Assembly: GCF_016907755.1 (NCBI RefSeq) | Contig: NZ_JAFBCN010000001.1 | Coordinates: forward strand, 1-64,000 | Reading direction: 5' to 3' | Length of the DNA: 64,000 nucleotides | Source of the DNA: Cellulosimicrobium cellulans | GTDB taxonomy: Bacteria > Actinomycetota > Actinomycetes > Actinomycetales > Cellulomonadaceae | Part shown: positions 16,115 to 25,270 of the stretch, piece after piece | Numbering within the stretch: position 1 is the stretch's first letter | Layout of the letters: every line of letters starts with the position of its first letter | Translations under genes and position numbers: made by a program | The notes under the pieces: model-generated | Told to the model about the DNA's origin: nothing | The model's input: only the letters and a program-made list of their open reading frames with translations | Database searches by the model: none

Positions 16115-17563
16115 TCAGTCCTCGACGAGCTCCAGGTCCCCCGGGAGCCACGTGCGGTCGAACCACGGCTCGAGCGGCCCGTACAGGCGCAGCATCGGGA
16201 ACCACGACCTGCCCGGGACCGTCCCGACCCAGTTGGACTCGCGCCCTGCCGGCGGCTCCGGACCGAACCACAGCACGGTGCTCCCGTCGGGCTCCGTCGC
16301 GACCGTGCCGCTGAGGCTCATGACGCTGGGGTACGGGTTCGCGGTCTGGAGGAGCGACCGGGTCTGGGTGTCGTAGAGGTCCACCGACCAGAAGTTCTTC
16401 GCGGGCGGGTTCGGCGGCAGCACGAGCCGGTACGTGCGCGCCCCGTCGAGGATCCGGCCCTGCGCGTCGTGGGCGGTGTACGCGTAGGCGGAACCGGCCC
16501 CGACCTGGGCGTGCGCCATGGCGGGGGTGATGACCGTCGCGAAGAAGTGGAACTGCGTGCGCGCGTCCAGCAGGCGCGCACCGTCGGCGAGGAACTCGTA
16601 GGAGCCGCCGAGGAACGCCTGGAGCCAGCTCGACCCGGGCGCGACGCGCGCCTCCGGGTCGCGGGGCGAGTACACGAGCGCACGGCTGATCGCCGCGCCG
16701 GCGTGCGCGGCGGTGTCGAGCGTCGCGCGCAGCTCCGGGCTCGGGGCGAACGGGCGGCCGGGCGCGATGCCCACGGCGCGCAGCAGGCCCGCGCGCTCCG
16801 GGTCGAGCGCGCTCGTCGGCTCCTCCGCGACGATCTCGGCGACCTCGTCGAAGAACGAGGCGTCGTTGGCGTGCACCGTGTTGACGCGCGACCCGGCGAT
16901 GTTGACGAACTCGGTCGGCGCAGGGTCCGCCGCGTCGGCGAGCGGGTAGATCCGCGTCTCCTTCATGGCCGGCACGCCGCCCAGCGCGCGCAGCACGACC
17001 CAGTTGGTGAACGTCGGCGTCCGGTAGACGAAGTAGCCGTCCGGCACGTCGCCGTCGTAGCCGGGCGGGAGGAACAGGTAGCGCCCGCCCTCGCCACGGT
17101 CCGGCCCCGCGATGCCCATGTCCGCGACGTAGCGGAACCAGAAGTCGTCGACGACGCACAGCGACTGCTTCGGCGGCTCGATGACGAGCGGTCCCGTCTC
17201 GCGCAGGTCGACGAAGAGCGACCCGTACGTCGTCTCCGTGTTCGGTGTGAGGAAGATGCCGCCCGAGTCCGCCCGCGGGTCGGTGTACCCGACCTGGTTC
17301 GACCGCAGGAGCCCGAGGCTGCGGAACCCGCGCCGCATCGCCACGAGCGAGGCGCCGGGCACGGTGCTGAGGAACGCCTCGACCCCGCGCAGGAAGTCCA
17401 GCGACCCGTAGAGCCGGCCGACCGACTCCTCGGTCGGCACGCCGTCGACCAGCTCGAACCGCCCCAGCGGCGTGTCCAGCGGAGACGGGGTGCTCACCGC
17501 GGCCAGCGCCGCGGCCAACGCGTCGTCGGTCGAGGTGCTCGTATCGGTGCTCGCGTCGGACAT
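16115..17563 (-). CDS. DUF1254/DUF1214 domain protein
   Basis: A 482-residue protein with the two-domain DUF1254 + DUF1214 arrangement. The first part carries PNTETTYGSLFVDLRETGPLVIEPP and the C-terminal part FWSVDLYDTQTRSLLQTANPYPS, both family hallmarks. There is no signal peptide or membrane segment. AAGGAG lies 8 nt before ATG 17563. The family is widespread and sometimes annotated as a heat-shock or secreted protein, but no reaction is established. It stands alone between a convergent regulator and a divergent transglutaminase-like gene. Confidence 0.85.
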   Translation of the reverse strand: MSDASTDTSTSTDDALAAALAAVSTPSPLDTPLGRFELVDGVPTEESVGRLYGSLDFLRGVEAFLSTVPGASLVAMRRGFRSLGLLRSNQVGYTDPRADSGGIFLTPNTETTYGSLFVDLRETGPLVIEPPKQSLCVVDDFWFRYVADMGIAGPDRGEGGRYLFLPPGYDGDVPDGYFVYRTPTFTNWVVLRALGGVPAMKETRIYPLADAADPAPTEFVNIAGSRVNTVHANDASFFDEVAEIVAEEPTSALDPERAGLLRAVGIAPGRPFAPSPELRATLDTAAHAGAAISRALVYSPRDPEARVAPGSSWLQAFLGGSYEFLADGARLLDARTQFHFFATVITPAMAHAQVGAGSAYAYTAHDAQGRILDGARTYRLVLPPNPPAKNFWSVDLYDTQTRSLLQTANPYPSVMSLSGTVATEPDGSTVLWFGPEPPAGRESNWVGTVPGRSWFPMLRLYGPLEPWFDRTWLPGDLELVED

Positions 17564-17666
17564 GGCTCAGGCTCCTTCGTCGGTCGGTGCACGGCGCGCG
17601 CGCTCGACGCCGAGCGGCTGCGCCGACCGTAGGGCGGGCGCGACCGCACCGCCACCGGAACGCGGC

Positions 17667-17697
17667 TTGACCCTGCCCCTGGGGCGGGCCCGAGGCT
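17667..17697 (+). promoter_or_regulatory. Promoter of the transglutaminase-like gene
   Basis: TTGACC (17667-17672), 19-nt spacer, GAGGCT (17692-17697), then 6 nt to ATG 17704: a leaderless layout. Confidence 0.45.
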
Positions 17698-17703
17698 CGC
17701 GGC

Positions 17704-18642
17704 ATGGACGTCTCGCGCTACGCCGCCCACAGCCCCTACTCCGACCCGCGCCACCACGCCCCGCTCCTCGCGGCCGTGGCGCCCGACCCGGCGAGCCTGC
17801 ACGCGGCGGTGAACCACGCCGTCGTGCACTACCGCGCCGGGGAGACGGCACCCACCCCGGCCCAGTGCGCGGACGTCGACCGACGCTGGGTCGCGTCGAT
17901 CCTCGACGCCGCGACGGAGCGGGCACCCGGCGCGCCGCTCGCCGCCACGCGGCCCGCGGACGCGCAGGTCGGGGGATGCTGCCGCGACCACTCGCTCCTC
18001 GCCGTCGCCGTGCTCCGCGAGCACGGCGTCCCGGCCCGGACGCGCCTCGGGTTCGCGGACTACCTCGGGGCGGACGGGTTCCACCACGACCACGTCGTGG
18101 TGGAACGGCACGACGGCGCACGGTGGGTCCGGTCCGACCCCGAGATCGCGCCCGCCGGCGTCGCGTTCGACCCGTTCGACCTGCCGACGGGCGAGGGGTC
18201 CCCGTTCGAGACCGCGGCCGAGGCCTGGACGGCGTACCGTGCCGGGCGGCGCGACCTCGCCGACCACGGTGCCGGCCCCGACCTGCCCTGGCTGACCGGG
18301 CCCGGGTTCGTGCAGCGGTACGTGCTCGCCGACCTCGCGCACCGGCAGCGGCACGAGCTCCTGCTGTGGGACGTGTGGGGCGCGTCCGCCCTGCCCGGCG
18401 CCACCCCGGACGACCGCGCCGTCGCGCTCACGGACCGGGTCGCCGAGCTCACGCTCCTCGCCGACGCGGGCGACCGGACCGCCGAGGCGGCGCTCACCGT
18501 CCTGTGGGCCACCGACGACCGCCTGCGGCCGGGACGCTACGTGACGACGTGGTCGCCCACCGGCCGACTGGGCTGGACCGACCTCACGGCGCGCCGGACC
18601 GGCTGGGCCGCCGTCCCGCGGGACGCGGTGCTCGTCGGGTGA
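17704..18642 (+). CDS. Transglutaminase-like (papain-fold) protein
   Basis: A 312-residue cytosolic protein with a transglutaminase-like core: Gly91-Cys92-Cys93-Arg94-Asp95-His96 in GGCCRDHSLLAVAVLREHGV is the expected nucleophile segment, FHHDHVVVER supplies the histidine, and VRSDPEIAP the acidic residue. Related proteins are annotated as transglutaminase-like putative cysteine proteases. Residues 200-312 hold a helical domain of unknown role. There is no signal peptide. The substrate is unknown. Confidence 0.75.
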   Translation: MDVSRYAAHSPYSDPRHHAPLLAAVAPDPASLHAAVNHAVVHYRAGETAPTPAQCADVDRRWVASILDAATERAPGAPLAATRPADAQVGGCCRDHSLLAVAVLREHGVPARTRLGFADYLGADGFHHDHVVVERHDGARWVRSDPEIAPAGVAFDPFDLPTGEGSPFETAAEAWTAYRAGRRDLADHGAGPDLPWLTGPGFVQRYVLADLAHRQRHELLLWDVWGASALPGATPDDRAVALTDRVAELTLLADAGDRTAEAALTVLWATDDRLRPGRYVTTWSPTGRLGWTDLTARRTGWAAVPRDAVLVG

Positions 18643-18665
18643 GCCCGGCCGAGCCGGGGCGCGGC

Positions 18666-20390
18666 TCACCCCAGCAGCGTGACCGTCTGCCCGTCCCAGC
18701 GCAGGAGCCGACCCTGCACGGGGACGAACGACGCCTGCTCCCCGTCCAGGTCCTGCTCCCAGACGACCGAACCGGACGACAGCTCGAGCGCGACCACGCG
18801 CGGGTGCGTCCCCGTCGCCGGGTCGACCAGCACCAGGATCGCGCACCGCCCGTCCGTGAAGGCCTGCGTCACCATCGCCGACCAGCCCTCGTAGCCCCCG
18901 AGGTCGTCGAGGAACCGTGACCACGTCTGCTCGCCGGACAGCGCGTCCAGCCCGAACACCGTGCTCGCCGTCCCGACGACGGCCGTGCCCTCCGCGAGCA
19001 CGTAGACGGCCTCCGGGACGCGCGCGCCGTCGTACGTCCACAGGCGCGCACCCTCGTCGTCGTACGCGCGCAGGTCGATCCCGTCGCGCACGAGGAGCAC
19101 GCCGGGCGCCGGGTCGTCGGTCGCCTGCGGGTCGAGCAGCTCGCCCGGGACGTCGAGGACAGGCACCCCGGCGGCGTCCAGCACGCGGTCGGCGCGCAGC
19201 GCCCCGGTCGTGCCCTGCCGGTCCGCGTCCACGAGGAACCGACCGCCCGCGAGCGGCACCGCGCCGTCGGTGGGCAGGTCGGGGTCGTCCAGGCGCACGC
19301 CGTCCGGGAGGAACGACGCCGCGACGCCGCAGCCGCCGACGTCGACCAGCGTCTCCGTCGAGACGAGCGTGAGCCGCTCCGGGTCGATCTCCTCGCCGCC
19401 CGTCTCGGGGTCCCACGTGGTGCACGACCACGGCACGTCCTGGAACGGGAGCTCGCTGCGCCAGCGCACGGCGCCGGTCAGGGCGTCCTCGACCGTCACG
19501 ACGACGTCCCGCCCCGCGACGCCGTCGACCGACTCCCCGGCGCCCGGGTCGACCGCGACGGGCGGCCCGCTCGGCTCCCCCGGGTTCCCGACGCGCTCGG
19601 CCCGGACCAGGCCGCCGTCGGGACCCGGCGCGAGGACCGCGTCGTCCACCTCGACGTCGCGCTCCCCCACGACCTGCCCTGCCGCGCCGAGGACGGTCAC
19701 GTGCGCCGGGGGGACGTCCGCGCCCGGCTCGGCCTGCGACGGCGTCCGCGGGTCGTACCAGTAGGGACCCACCCCGGACCCCGCGACGCACACGACCTCG
19801 CGCGACACCGCGCTCGTCAGCTCCCACGGGCTCCACGACCCGCACACGGCCTCGTCCCCGCCGAGCGGGACGCGCCACGCCTCGGCGCCGGTGGCCAGGT
19901 CCAGCGCGACCGCCTCGTCACCCTCGACCGTCACGAGCAGGCCGGGCAGGAACCCGGCGCCACGGTCCGTCGACGCCGGCGCCGTCCACCGCTCTGCCGG
20001 GGCCTCGTCGAGCGCGTGGACCGCTCCCCGCGCGCTCTCGAGCCGCTCCTGCGCGTCCCGGCTCGTCACCGCGTCGACGACGAGCATCCCGCCCACGAGC
20101 GCGGCCACGACACCCGTCACCACGGCGGCGGCGACCCACCGCCGTCGCCGACGGTCCGCGCCGGGCGCGCGCGGTGCGGCACCCGGGACACCGACGCCGG
20201 CGTCGTCAAGGTCGTCGCCGAGCCGCGTCGGGTCGTGGTGCTCGAGACCGGGCGGGGCGTCGCGCGGGAGCGCACCGAGCAGCACGGGGTGGGGCACGTC
20301 GAGGAGGTCGGGGTCCACGTCGACCCCGGCCGACTCGACGAGCTCGAACGTGCGGCGGTCGTCACCGCCGTCTCGTCGTCGGAGCGGCAC
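18666..20390 (-). CDS. Membrane-anchored PQQ-like beta-propeller protein, copy 1
   Basis: A 574-residue protein: an acidic cytoplasmic N-terminus starting MPLRRRDGGDDRRTFELVES, one transmembrane helix at about residues 85-107 (WVAAAVVTGVVAALVGGMLVVDAV), and an extracellular domain of repeated PQQ-like blades (for example VEGDEAVALDLATGAEAWRV and FGLDALSGEQTWSRF). No quinoprotein catalytic residues are evident, so it is more likely a structural or binding propeller than a dehydrogenase. The adjacent gene at 20412 is a paralogue with the same layout. TACTCT ends 6 nt before GTG 20390, so the gene has its own leaderless start. Confidence 0.8.
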   Translation of the reverse strand: MPLRRRDGGDDRRTFELVESAGVDVDPDLLDVPHPVLLGALPRDAPPGLEHHDPTRLGDDLDDAGVGVPGAAPRAPGADRRRRRWVAAAVVTGVVAALVGGMLVVDAVTSRDAQERLESARGAVHALDEAPAERWTAPASTDRGAGFLPGLLVTVEGDEAVALDLATGAEAWRVPLGGDEAVCGSWSPWELTSAVSREVVCVAGSGVGPYWYDPRTPSQAEPGADVPPAHVTVLGAAGQVVGERDVEVDDAVLAPGPDGGLVRAERVGNPGEPSGPPVAVDPGAGESVDGVAGRDVVVTVEDALTGAVRWRSELPFQDVPWSCTTWDPETGGEEIDPERLTLVSTETLVDVGGCGVAASFLPDGVRLDDPDLPTDGAVPLAGGRFLVDADRQGTTGALRADRVLDAAGVPVLDVPGELLDPQATDDPAPGVLLVRDGIDLRAYDDEGARLWTYDGARVPEAVYVLAEGTAVVGTASTVFGLDALSGEQTWSRFLDDLGGYEGWSAMVTQAFTDGRCAILVLVDPATGTHPRVVALELSSGSVVWEQDLDGEQASFVPVQGRLLRWDGQTVTLLG

Positions 20391-20396
20391 ACGCCC

Positions 20397-20402
20397 AGAG
20401 TA
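20397..20402 (-). promoter_or_regulatory. -10 element of propeller copy 1 (leaderless)
   Basis: TACTCT on the minus strand, 6 nt before GTG 20390. Confidence 0.55.
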
Positions 20403-20411
20403 GGACGGCCG

Positions 20412-22235
20412 TCAACCGAGCCGGGCGATCTCCGTCTCGCTCATCCGCAGGAGCCGACCCTGGAGCGGCGCGGCCCAGGAGCCCCCGTCGGCCGACACCT
20501 CCGTCGTCCACGCGACGTGGCCGTCGGACAGGTCGAGCGCGACGAGCGTGGTCCTCCCGGCGTCCCAGTCGGAGACCGTGACGATCGCCCGGGTGCCGTC
20601 GGTGTACGCCGTGTCGGTCCCCCAGCCCGACCCGACGTCCAGCGCCGCCTCGGCCTCCTCCCTGCCGAACGACCAGCGCTCGCGGCCCGTGGCGGCGTCG
20701 AGCCCGATGAGGACGCCGTTCCCGTACCCGTTCGAGATCACCAGCGTGTCGCTCGCCGCGACGAGCACGCTCTCCGGCGTCCCGACCTCGTCCGTGCGCC
20801 ACAGCTCCGCGCCCGCCTGGTCGTAGGCGACGATCCCCAGCCCGTCGCGCACCACGCGCGGGCTCGGGCGCCCGTCCGTCGACCGGGGCACGACGACCGG
20901 GCCGGGCGCCTCCCAGCGCACCGACCCGTCCGGCGCGAGGATCGCGGGTGCCGCCGTGACGTCCCCGCCCGCCGGGTAGCCCCAGCTGTAGTCGTTGCTC
21001 GTCGGGTCGCGGTAGTAGGTGCCGTCGCCGAGCGCCACGACGCCGTCCGTCGGGACGCCGACGTCGTCGAGCCGGGTCCCGTCGGGCGTGAACCACGAGG
21101 TGACGCCGCAGCCGTCGACGCGCACGAGGCGTGTCTCGACGGCGACCCACAGGTTCTCGAGCTCGGCGCGGGTCGTCTGGGTGCCGTCGGTCTCGCTCCA
21201 CTCGACGCACTGCCCCGACCGTGCGACGAACGGGAGGTCGGCCTCCCAGCGCAGGTCACCCGTGAGGGCGTCCTCGACCCGGACGACGGCCGGGCGTCCG
21301 ACGGGCATCTCGCTGATCTCGCCCGTCACCGGGTCCTGCTCGACCAGGGCACCGTCACCCTCCGGCACCTCGCCCACGCGCTCCGCCCGGACGATCGTCC
21401 CACCGAGCCCGGGCGAGGGAGCGCCGCCCTCCGAGGTCACCTCCCGACGGCCGAGCACCTCGCCGTCCGCGTCGACCACGGTGACCGTCCACGCCGAGGC
21501 CTCGACGCGCCCCGTCATCGGGTCGACCGGCAGCTCGTCCTCGGGGAGCGGTGCGCCCGCCGCGTCGAGGGAGGGGGCCAGGCACACGAGCGTGTCGTCC
21601 GGCTCGCCGAACGGCAGGGACCAGACGAGCGCGCTGCCGCACGCCGCGTACGCGCCGACCTCGACGCGCCAGCGCTCCTCCCCCGTGTCGAGCGAGCGCG
21701 CGACCGCGGACTCCCCCTCGAACGTCACGAGGGCGCCGGGGACGAGGGAGAAGCCGCCCGGGAGCGTGACGTCGGCGGTCCACTGCTCCCGCGGGGCGTC
21801 GGGGAGCGGCTCGACCCCGCCTGGTGCTGCGCGCAGGCGGTCGAGGTCGGCACGGCCGTGCCACGCGTCGACGGCGAGCATCCCGCCGAGCACGAGGGCG
21901 ACCCCGGCGGCGACCGCGCCGACCACGGCCGTCCGTCGGCCGGAGCGGGACGCCCGGGCACCGCCGGAAGGGGCGCCGTCCGCGGGCTCGGCCGGGTCGG
22001 GAGCGTCCTCCGGGCCCGGGACCGGCACGCCCTGTCCGGGTCCGAGCGCGTCGAGGTCGACCAGCGACGCGGCGCCCGACCGGGAGGCGCCCGCGGTGCT
22101 GCCGCGAGGAACGGGCGTGGTGCCGGCGGCGGAACCCCAGGCCGGCGAGTCGTCCTCGAGGTCCGCGTCCGCGTCCGCCGACTCGACCAGCTCGAAGGTC
22201 AGTCGGTCCCGGGCGTCACGACGGCGGAGCGGCAC
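20412..22235 (-). CDS. Membrane-anchored PQQ-like beta-propeller protein, copy 2
   Basis: A 607-residue paralogue of the next gene downstream. It shares the opening MPLRRRD...LTFELVES, a membrane helix at about residues 106-128 (TAVVGAVAAGVALVLGGMLAVDAW) and propeller blades such as FEGESAVARSLDTGEERWRV and IGLDAATGRERWSF. Both end in a strand resembling PLQGRLLRMSETEIARLG. TAGGCT (22242-22247) lies 6 nt before GTG 22235, again leaderless. Only 21 nt separate its stop from the copy 1 start, so read-through could occur, though both genes have a promoter-like hexamer. Confidence 0.8.
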   Translation of the reverse strand: MPLRRRDARDRLTFELVESADADADLEDDSPAWGSAAGTTPVPRGSTAGASRSGAASLVDLDALGPGQGVPVPGPEDAPDPAEPADGAPSGGARASRSGRRTAVVGAVAAGVALVLGGMLAVDAWHGRADLDRLRAAPGGVEPLPDAPREQWTADVTLPGGFSLVPGALVTFEGESAVARSLDTGEERWRVEVGAYAACGSALVWSLPFGEPDDTLVCLAPSLDAAGAPLPEDELPVDPMTGRVEASAWTVTVVDADGEVLGRREVTSEGGAPSPGLGGTIVRAERVGEVPEGDGALVEQDPVTGEISEMPVGRPAVVRVEDALTGDLRWEADLPFVARSGQCVEWSETDGTQTTRAELENLWVAVETRLVRVDGCGVTSWFTPDGTRLDDVGVPTDGVVALGDGTYYRDPTSNDYSWGYPAGGDVTAAPAILAPDGSVRWEAPGPVVVPRSTDGRPSPRVVRDGLGIVAYDQAGAELWRTDEVGTPESVLVAASDTLVISNGYGNGVLIGLDAATGRERWSFGREEAEAALDVGSGWGTDTAYTDGTRAIVTVSDWDAGRTTLVALDLSDGHVAWTTEVSADGGSWAAPLQGRLLRMSETEIARLG

Positions 22236-22241
22236 CCTGCC

Positions 22242-22247
22242 AGCCTA
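22242..22247 (-). promoter_or_regulatory. -10 element of propeller copy 2 (leaderless)
   Basis: TAGGCT on the minus strand, 6 nt before GTG 22235. Confidence 0.55.
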
Positions 22248-22397
22248 GGGGCTCCCGCGCTCCGACCTCGCCTCGCACGTGACCGTGGGACGGCCCTCAC
22301 GGGCCGCGCGGTGACGCCCGGCGACGGCCGCGTGACACGGCCGTGAACTCTCGACGAACTCTGTCCTCGACCTCGGCCGTGACGGTCGCGGCGCCGC

Positions 22398-22403
22398 CAC
22401 ACT
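22398..22403 (+). promoter_or_regulatory. -10 element of GGDEF-like gene (leaderless)
   Basis: CACACT, 6 nt before GTG 22410. The same hexamer and spacing occur before the MerR gene at 44948. Confidence 0.45.
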
Positions 22404-22409
22404 GCCCGT

Positions 22410-23426
22410 GTGCACGACGAACTCACCGAGCTGGCCCAGCACACCGCGATGCGCCCGCCCGCGCGCGCGAGCGGCACCGTCGCCGACCTCGCGCGGCCGG
22501 TCCTGTCGGTCGGCTCCTCCATGCCGGTGGGCCAGCTGGAGGTCGTGTTCCGCAATCCCGACGTCACGTGCGTCGTCGTGCACGACGACGCGGTCCCCCC
22601 GCCGGGCGCTCCGGCCGCCGACGCCCACGGTCGCCTCGGCGTCGTGGTGCGCTCGAGCCTCGTCGCCGCGCTCACGGGCCGGCTCGGCTACGGCCGCGCG
22701 GTCCTGGAACGCCGACCGGTCGCGAGCGTCACGGACTGGGCGCCGCTCGTCGTCGCGCCGACGGCGGCCGTCACCGAGGTCGCGACCCTCGCCATGTCCC
22801 GGCCCGACGACCACCGGTACGACGACGTCCTCGTCCGCGGCGGCCGCTGGGCGAGCGTCGGCGCGGCGGAGCTCGTGCGCTCGCTCGTCGGGACGCTCGC
22901 GGAGCGGTCCACGCACGACGCGCTGACGGGCCTCCTCTCGCGCCGCAGCACGTGGCACTCGCTCACCCGGCGCTGCCGGCTGGTCGCGCACGGCGGCACG
23001 CGTGTCGCGCTGCTCCTGCTCGACGTCCAGGACATGGCCGGGGTCAACGCGCTCCACGGGCAGGACGCCGGGGACGCGCTGCTGGCCGGTGTGGGCCGAC
23101 GGCTGCGGTCGTGGCTCCCCGGGGGCTGCGAGGCCGGTCGCGTGGACGGCGACCGGTTCGCGGTGCTCGCGACGCTGCCCGCGATGGGTGACGTCGAGGC
23201 CGCCGCGAGCGCCGAGGCCCTGCGCCAGGAGGTCCTCGCCCGGCTCGGCGCGACGGACGGCCCGGCACGGCCGACGTTCCGCACCTCGCTCACGTGGTCC
23301 GTCGCCGGAGCGGCGGACGCCGACGAGCTCGTGCGCGAGGGCGAGGCCCGCCTCGCGGCGGCCCGCGTCCCGCCGACCACCCCCACCCCGCCGAGAACGA
23401 CATGGGTGCCGATATCCGTCGGATAA
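22410..23426 (+). CDS. Degenerate GGDEF-domain protein
   Basis: A 338-residue cytosolic protein. Residues 1-160 resemble the CBS-like input region found before GGDEF domains in actinobacteria (TVADLARPVLSVGSSMPVGQ). The GGDEF domain begins at STHDALTGLLSRRS (about 168), has the metal segment LLLLDVQDMAGVNALHG, and carries DGDRF (near residue 245) where active cyclases have GG(D/E)EF. Lost glycine and glutamate positions argue against diguanylate cyclase activity; nucleotide sensing is possible. The last 12 residues are encoded by the left arm and loop of a 28-bp palindrome, so the protein end and the presumed terminator overlap. Confidence 0.8.
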   Translation: MHDELTELAQHTAMRPPARASGTVADLARPVLSVGSSMPVGQLEVVFRNPDVTCVVVHDDAVPPPGAPAADAHGRLGVVVRSSLVAALTGRLGYGRAVLERRPVASVTDWAPLVVAPTAAVTEVATLAMSRPDDHRYDDVLVRGGRWASVGAAELVRSLVGTLAERSTHDALTGLLSRRSTWHSLTRRCRLVAHGGTRVALLLLDVQDMAGVNALHGQDAGDALLAGVGRRLRSWLPGGCEAGRVDGDRFAVLATLPAMGDVEAAASAEALRQEVLARLGATDGPARPTFRTSLTWSVAGAADADELVREGEARLAAARVPPTTPTPPRTTWVPISVG

Positions 23427-23448
23427 CGGCACCCATGCCGTTCTCGGC
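23390..23448. terminator. 28-bp palindrome at the 3' end of the GGDEF-like gene
   Basis: Arms 23390-23417 and 23421-23448 pair at 26 of 28 positions around a 3-nt loop. It lies between convergent genes, with outer arm CCGAGAACG. The stop codon (23424-23426) falls inside it. Confidence 0.6.
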
Positions 23449-23487
23449 AGCGCGCAGAGGCGTGCTCGACCAGGTTGCGCCGGGGGG

Positions 23488-24207
23488 TCAGGCCACGCCG
23501 AGGTACGCCTCCTTGATGCTCGAGTCGGCCAGCAGCTCCTTGCCGCCGCCGCTGCGCACGACCTCGCCCGTCTCCAGCACGTAGGCGCGGTCGGAGCGCG
23601 ACAGCGCCTGCTGCGCGTTCTGCTCCACGAGCAGGACCGTCGTGCCCTGCGCGTTGATCTCCGACACGATGCGGAAGATCTGCTGGATGACCATGGGCGC
23701 GAGACCCATCGACGGCTCGTCGAGGAGCAGGAGCCGCGGGCGCGCCATGAGCGCGCGCCCGATCGCGAGCATCTGCTGCTCGCCGCCGGACATCGTGCCG
23801 CCCACCTGCTCCTTGCGCTCGGCGAGGCGCGGGAAGAGGTCGAACACCCGGTCGAGGGTCTCGTCGTGCTCGGCCTTCGACGCGAACGTGCGCGCGTAGG
23901 AGCCCATCTCCAGGTTCTCGATGACGGTCATGCCGGGGAAGATCCCGCGCCCCTCGGGCGCCTGCACGATGCCCTCGAGCACGCGCAGGTGGGCCTTCAT
24001 CTTGGTGATGTCCTTGCCGTCGAAGAGGACCTTGCCGCGCGACACCGGGCGGATGCCCGAGATCGCGCGCATCGTCGTCGTCTTCCCGGCGCCGTTCGCC
24101 CCGATGAGGGTGACGAGCTCGCCCTCCTCGACGGTGATCGAGATGCCCCGCACCGCCTCGATGCGCCCGTAGGCGACCGTCATGTCCTGCAGCTCAAGCA
24201 GTGGCAT
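23488..24207 (-). CDS. livF: Branched-chain amino acid ABC transporter ATPase LivF
   Basis: A 239-residue ATPase, one of the two nucleotide-binding subunits of the Liv importer. Walker A GANGAGKTTTMRAISG (near residue 33), signature MSGGEQQMLAIGRAL, Walker B LLLLDEPSMGLAPMV and the switch His in VLLVEQNAQQAL are all present (Gln/Asn context typical of LivF). It ends the livKHMGF operon; its start overlaps the end of livG by 14 bp. A 28-bp palindrome 39 nt downstream probably terminates the operon. Confidence 0.9.
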   Translation of the reverse strand: MPLLELQDMTVAYGRIEAVRGISITVEEGELVTLIGANGAGKTTTMRAISGIRPVSRGKVLFDGKDITKMKAHLRVLEGIVQAPEGRGIFPGMTVIENLEMGSYARTFASKAEHDETLDRVFDLFPRLAERKEQVGGTMSGGEQQMLAIGRALMARPRLLLLDEPSMGLAPMVIQQIFRIVSEINAQGTTVLLVEQNAQQALSRSDRAYVLETGEVVRSGGGKELLADSSIKEAYLGVA

Positions 24208-25270
24208 CGCCGCCGCCTCCCTCGGTCGTCGGCCCGGCGGGACGGTCGGGTCCCGTGCCGCCCTCGTCTGCGGTCAGCTCGGAGTCCGGGACGCCCAGGT
24301 AGGCCGCGATGACCTTGGGGTCGCTCGTGACCTCGTCGGGCGTGCCGTCCGCGATGACGCGCCCGAACTCGAGCACGACGATGCGGTCGGTGACCCCCCG
24401 CACGAGGCGCATGTCGTGCTCGATGAGCAGGACGGTGTACCCGTCGTCGCGGATGTGGCGGATGAGGTCCATGAGGGACTCCTTCTCCGCCGGGTTGAAG
24501 CCCGCCGCGGGCTCGTCGAGGCACAGGAGCTTGGGCTCGGTGGCCAGGGCGCGCGCGATCTCCAGACGGCGCTGGTCGCCGTAGGACAGGTTGCGCGCCT
24601 TCTCCGTCGCCCGCCCGCCCACGCCCACGAACTCGAGCAGCGCGAGCGCCCGGTCGATGGCGTCGCGTTCCTCGCGCCGGTGGCGCGGGGTGCGGAACAG
24701 CGCGCCCGGGACGGACGTGCGGTGCCGCGCGTCCGACCCGACGACGACGTTCTCGAGCGCCGTCATCTCGTTGAACAGGCGGATGTTCTGGAACGTACGG
24801 GCGATGCCGCGCTGCGTGATCCGGTAGCGCTTGAGCTTGCCGACCGGGGAGCCGTCGAACACGACCTGCCCCTTGGTGGGCCGGTAGACGCCGGTCATCG
24901 CGTTGAACGCCGTCGTCTTGCCCGCGCCGTTCGGCCCGATGAGGCCGAGGATCTCGCCGCGCCGGATGTCGAACGTCACGTCGTCCAGCGCGACGAGGCC
25001 ACCGAACTGCACGGTGACGTTCTGCATCTGGAGCAGCGGCTCGCCGACCTTCGCGTGGACCGTGCGGTCCGGCGCGACCATCGCGTCGACGAGCTCCGGG
25101 TTCGCGAGCTCGGGCCGCACCTCGGCGACGTCGACGATCGCGGGCTCCTCCAGGACGGCGCCCGGCATGTACAGGTCGGCGCGCGACGAGTCGGCGCGGC
25201 CCGACGACGCGAGGTGCTCGTCGCCGTGCTCGCCGCCCGCCCCGATGCCGCCGGGGTCGTGGGTGCTCAT
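24194..25270 (-). CDS. livG: Branched-chain amino acid ABC transporter ATPase LivG
   Basis: A 358-residue ATPase with Walker [17 protein letters not shown], signature [15 protein letters not shown] (LivG-type YGDQ), Walker [16 protein letters not shown] and HDM switch. Compared with typical LivG (about 250 residues) it has an extra N-terminal stretch of about 95 polar residues before [14 protein letters not shown], and a 25-residue C-terminal tail. ATG 25270 overlaps the livM stop (ATGA). A shorter internal start cannot be excluded, but the coupling favours this one. Confidence 0.9.
   Translation of the reverse strand: MSTHDPGGIGAGGEHGDEHLASSGRADSSRADLYMPGAVLEEPAIVDVAEVRPELANPELVDAMVAPDRTVHAKVGEPLLQMQNVTVQFGGLVALDDVTFDIRRGEILGLIGPNGAGKTTAFNAMTGVYRPTKGQVVFDGSPVGKLKRYRITQRGIARTFQNIRLFNEMTALENVVVGSDARHRTSVPGALFRTPRHRREERDAIDRALALLEFVGVGGRATEKARNLSYGDQRRLEIARALATEPKLLCLDEPAAGFNPAEKESLMDLIRHIRDDGYTVLLIEHDMRLVRGVTDRIVVLEFGRVIADGTPDEVTSDPKVIAAYLGVPDSELTADEGGTGPDRPAGPTTEGGGGDATA

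Noticed and set aside
12915-16376. Plus-strand open frame of over 1150 codons antisense to oligopeptidase B
   Set aside because: Composition is Arg/Val/His-rich without domains, and oligopeptidase B on the other strand has all catalytic motifs.
25190-25270. LivG N-terminal extension as a start-site error
   Set aside because: Kept as coding because ATG 25270 overlaps the livM stop (ATGA), though an internal start remains possible.
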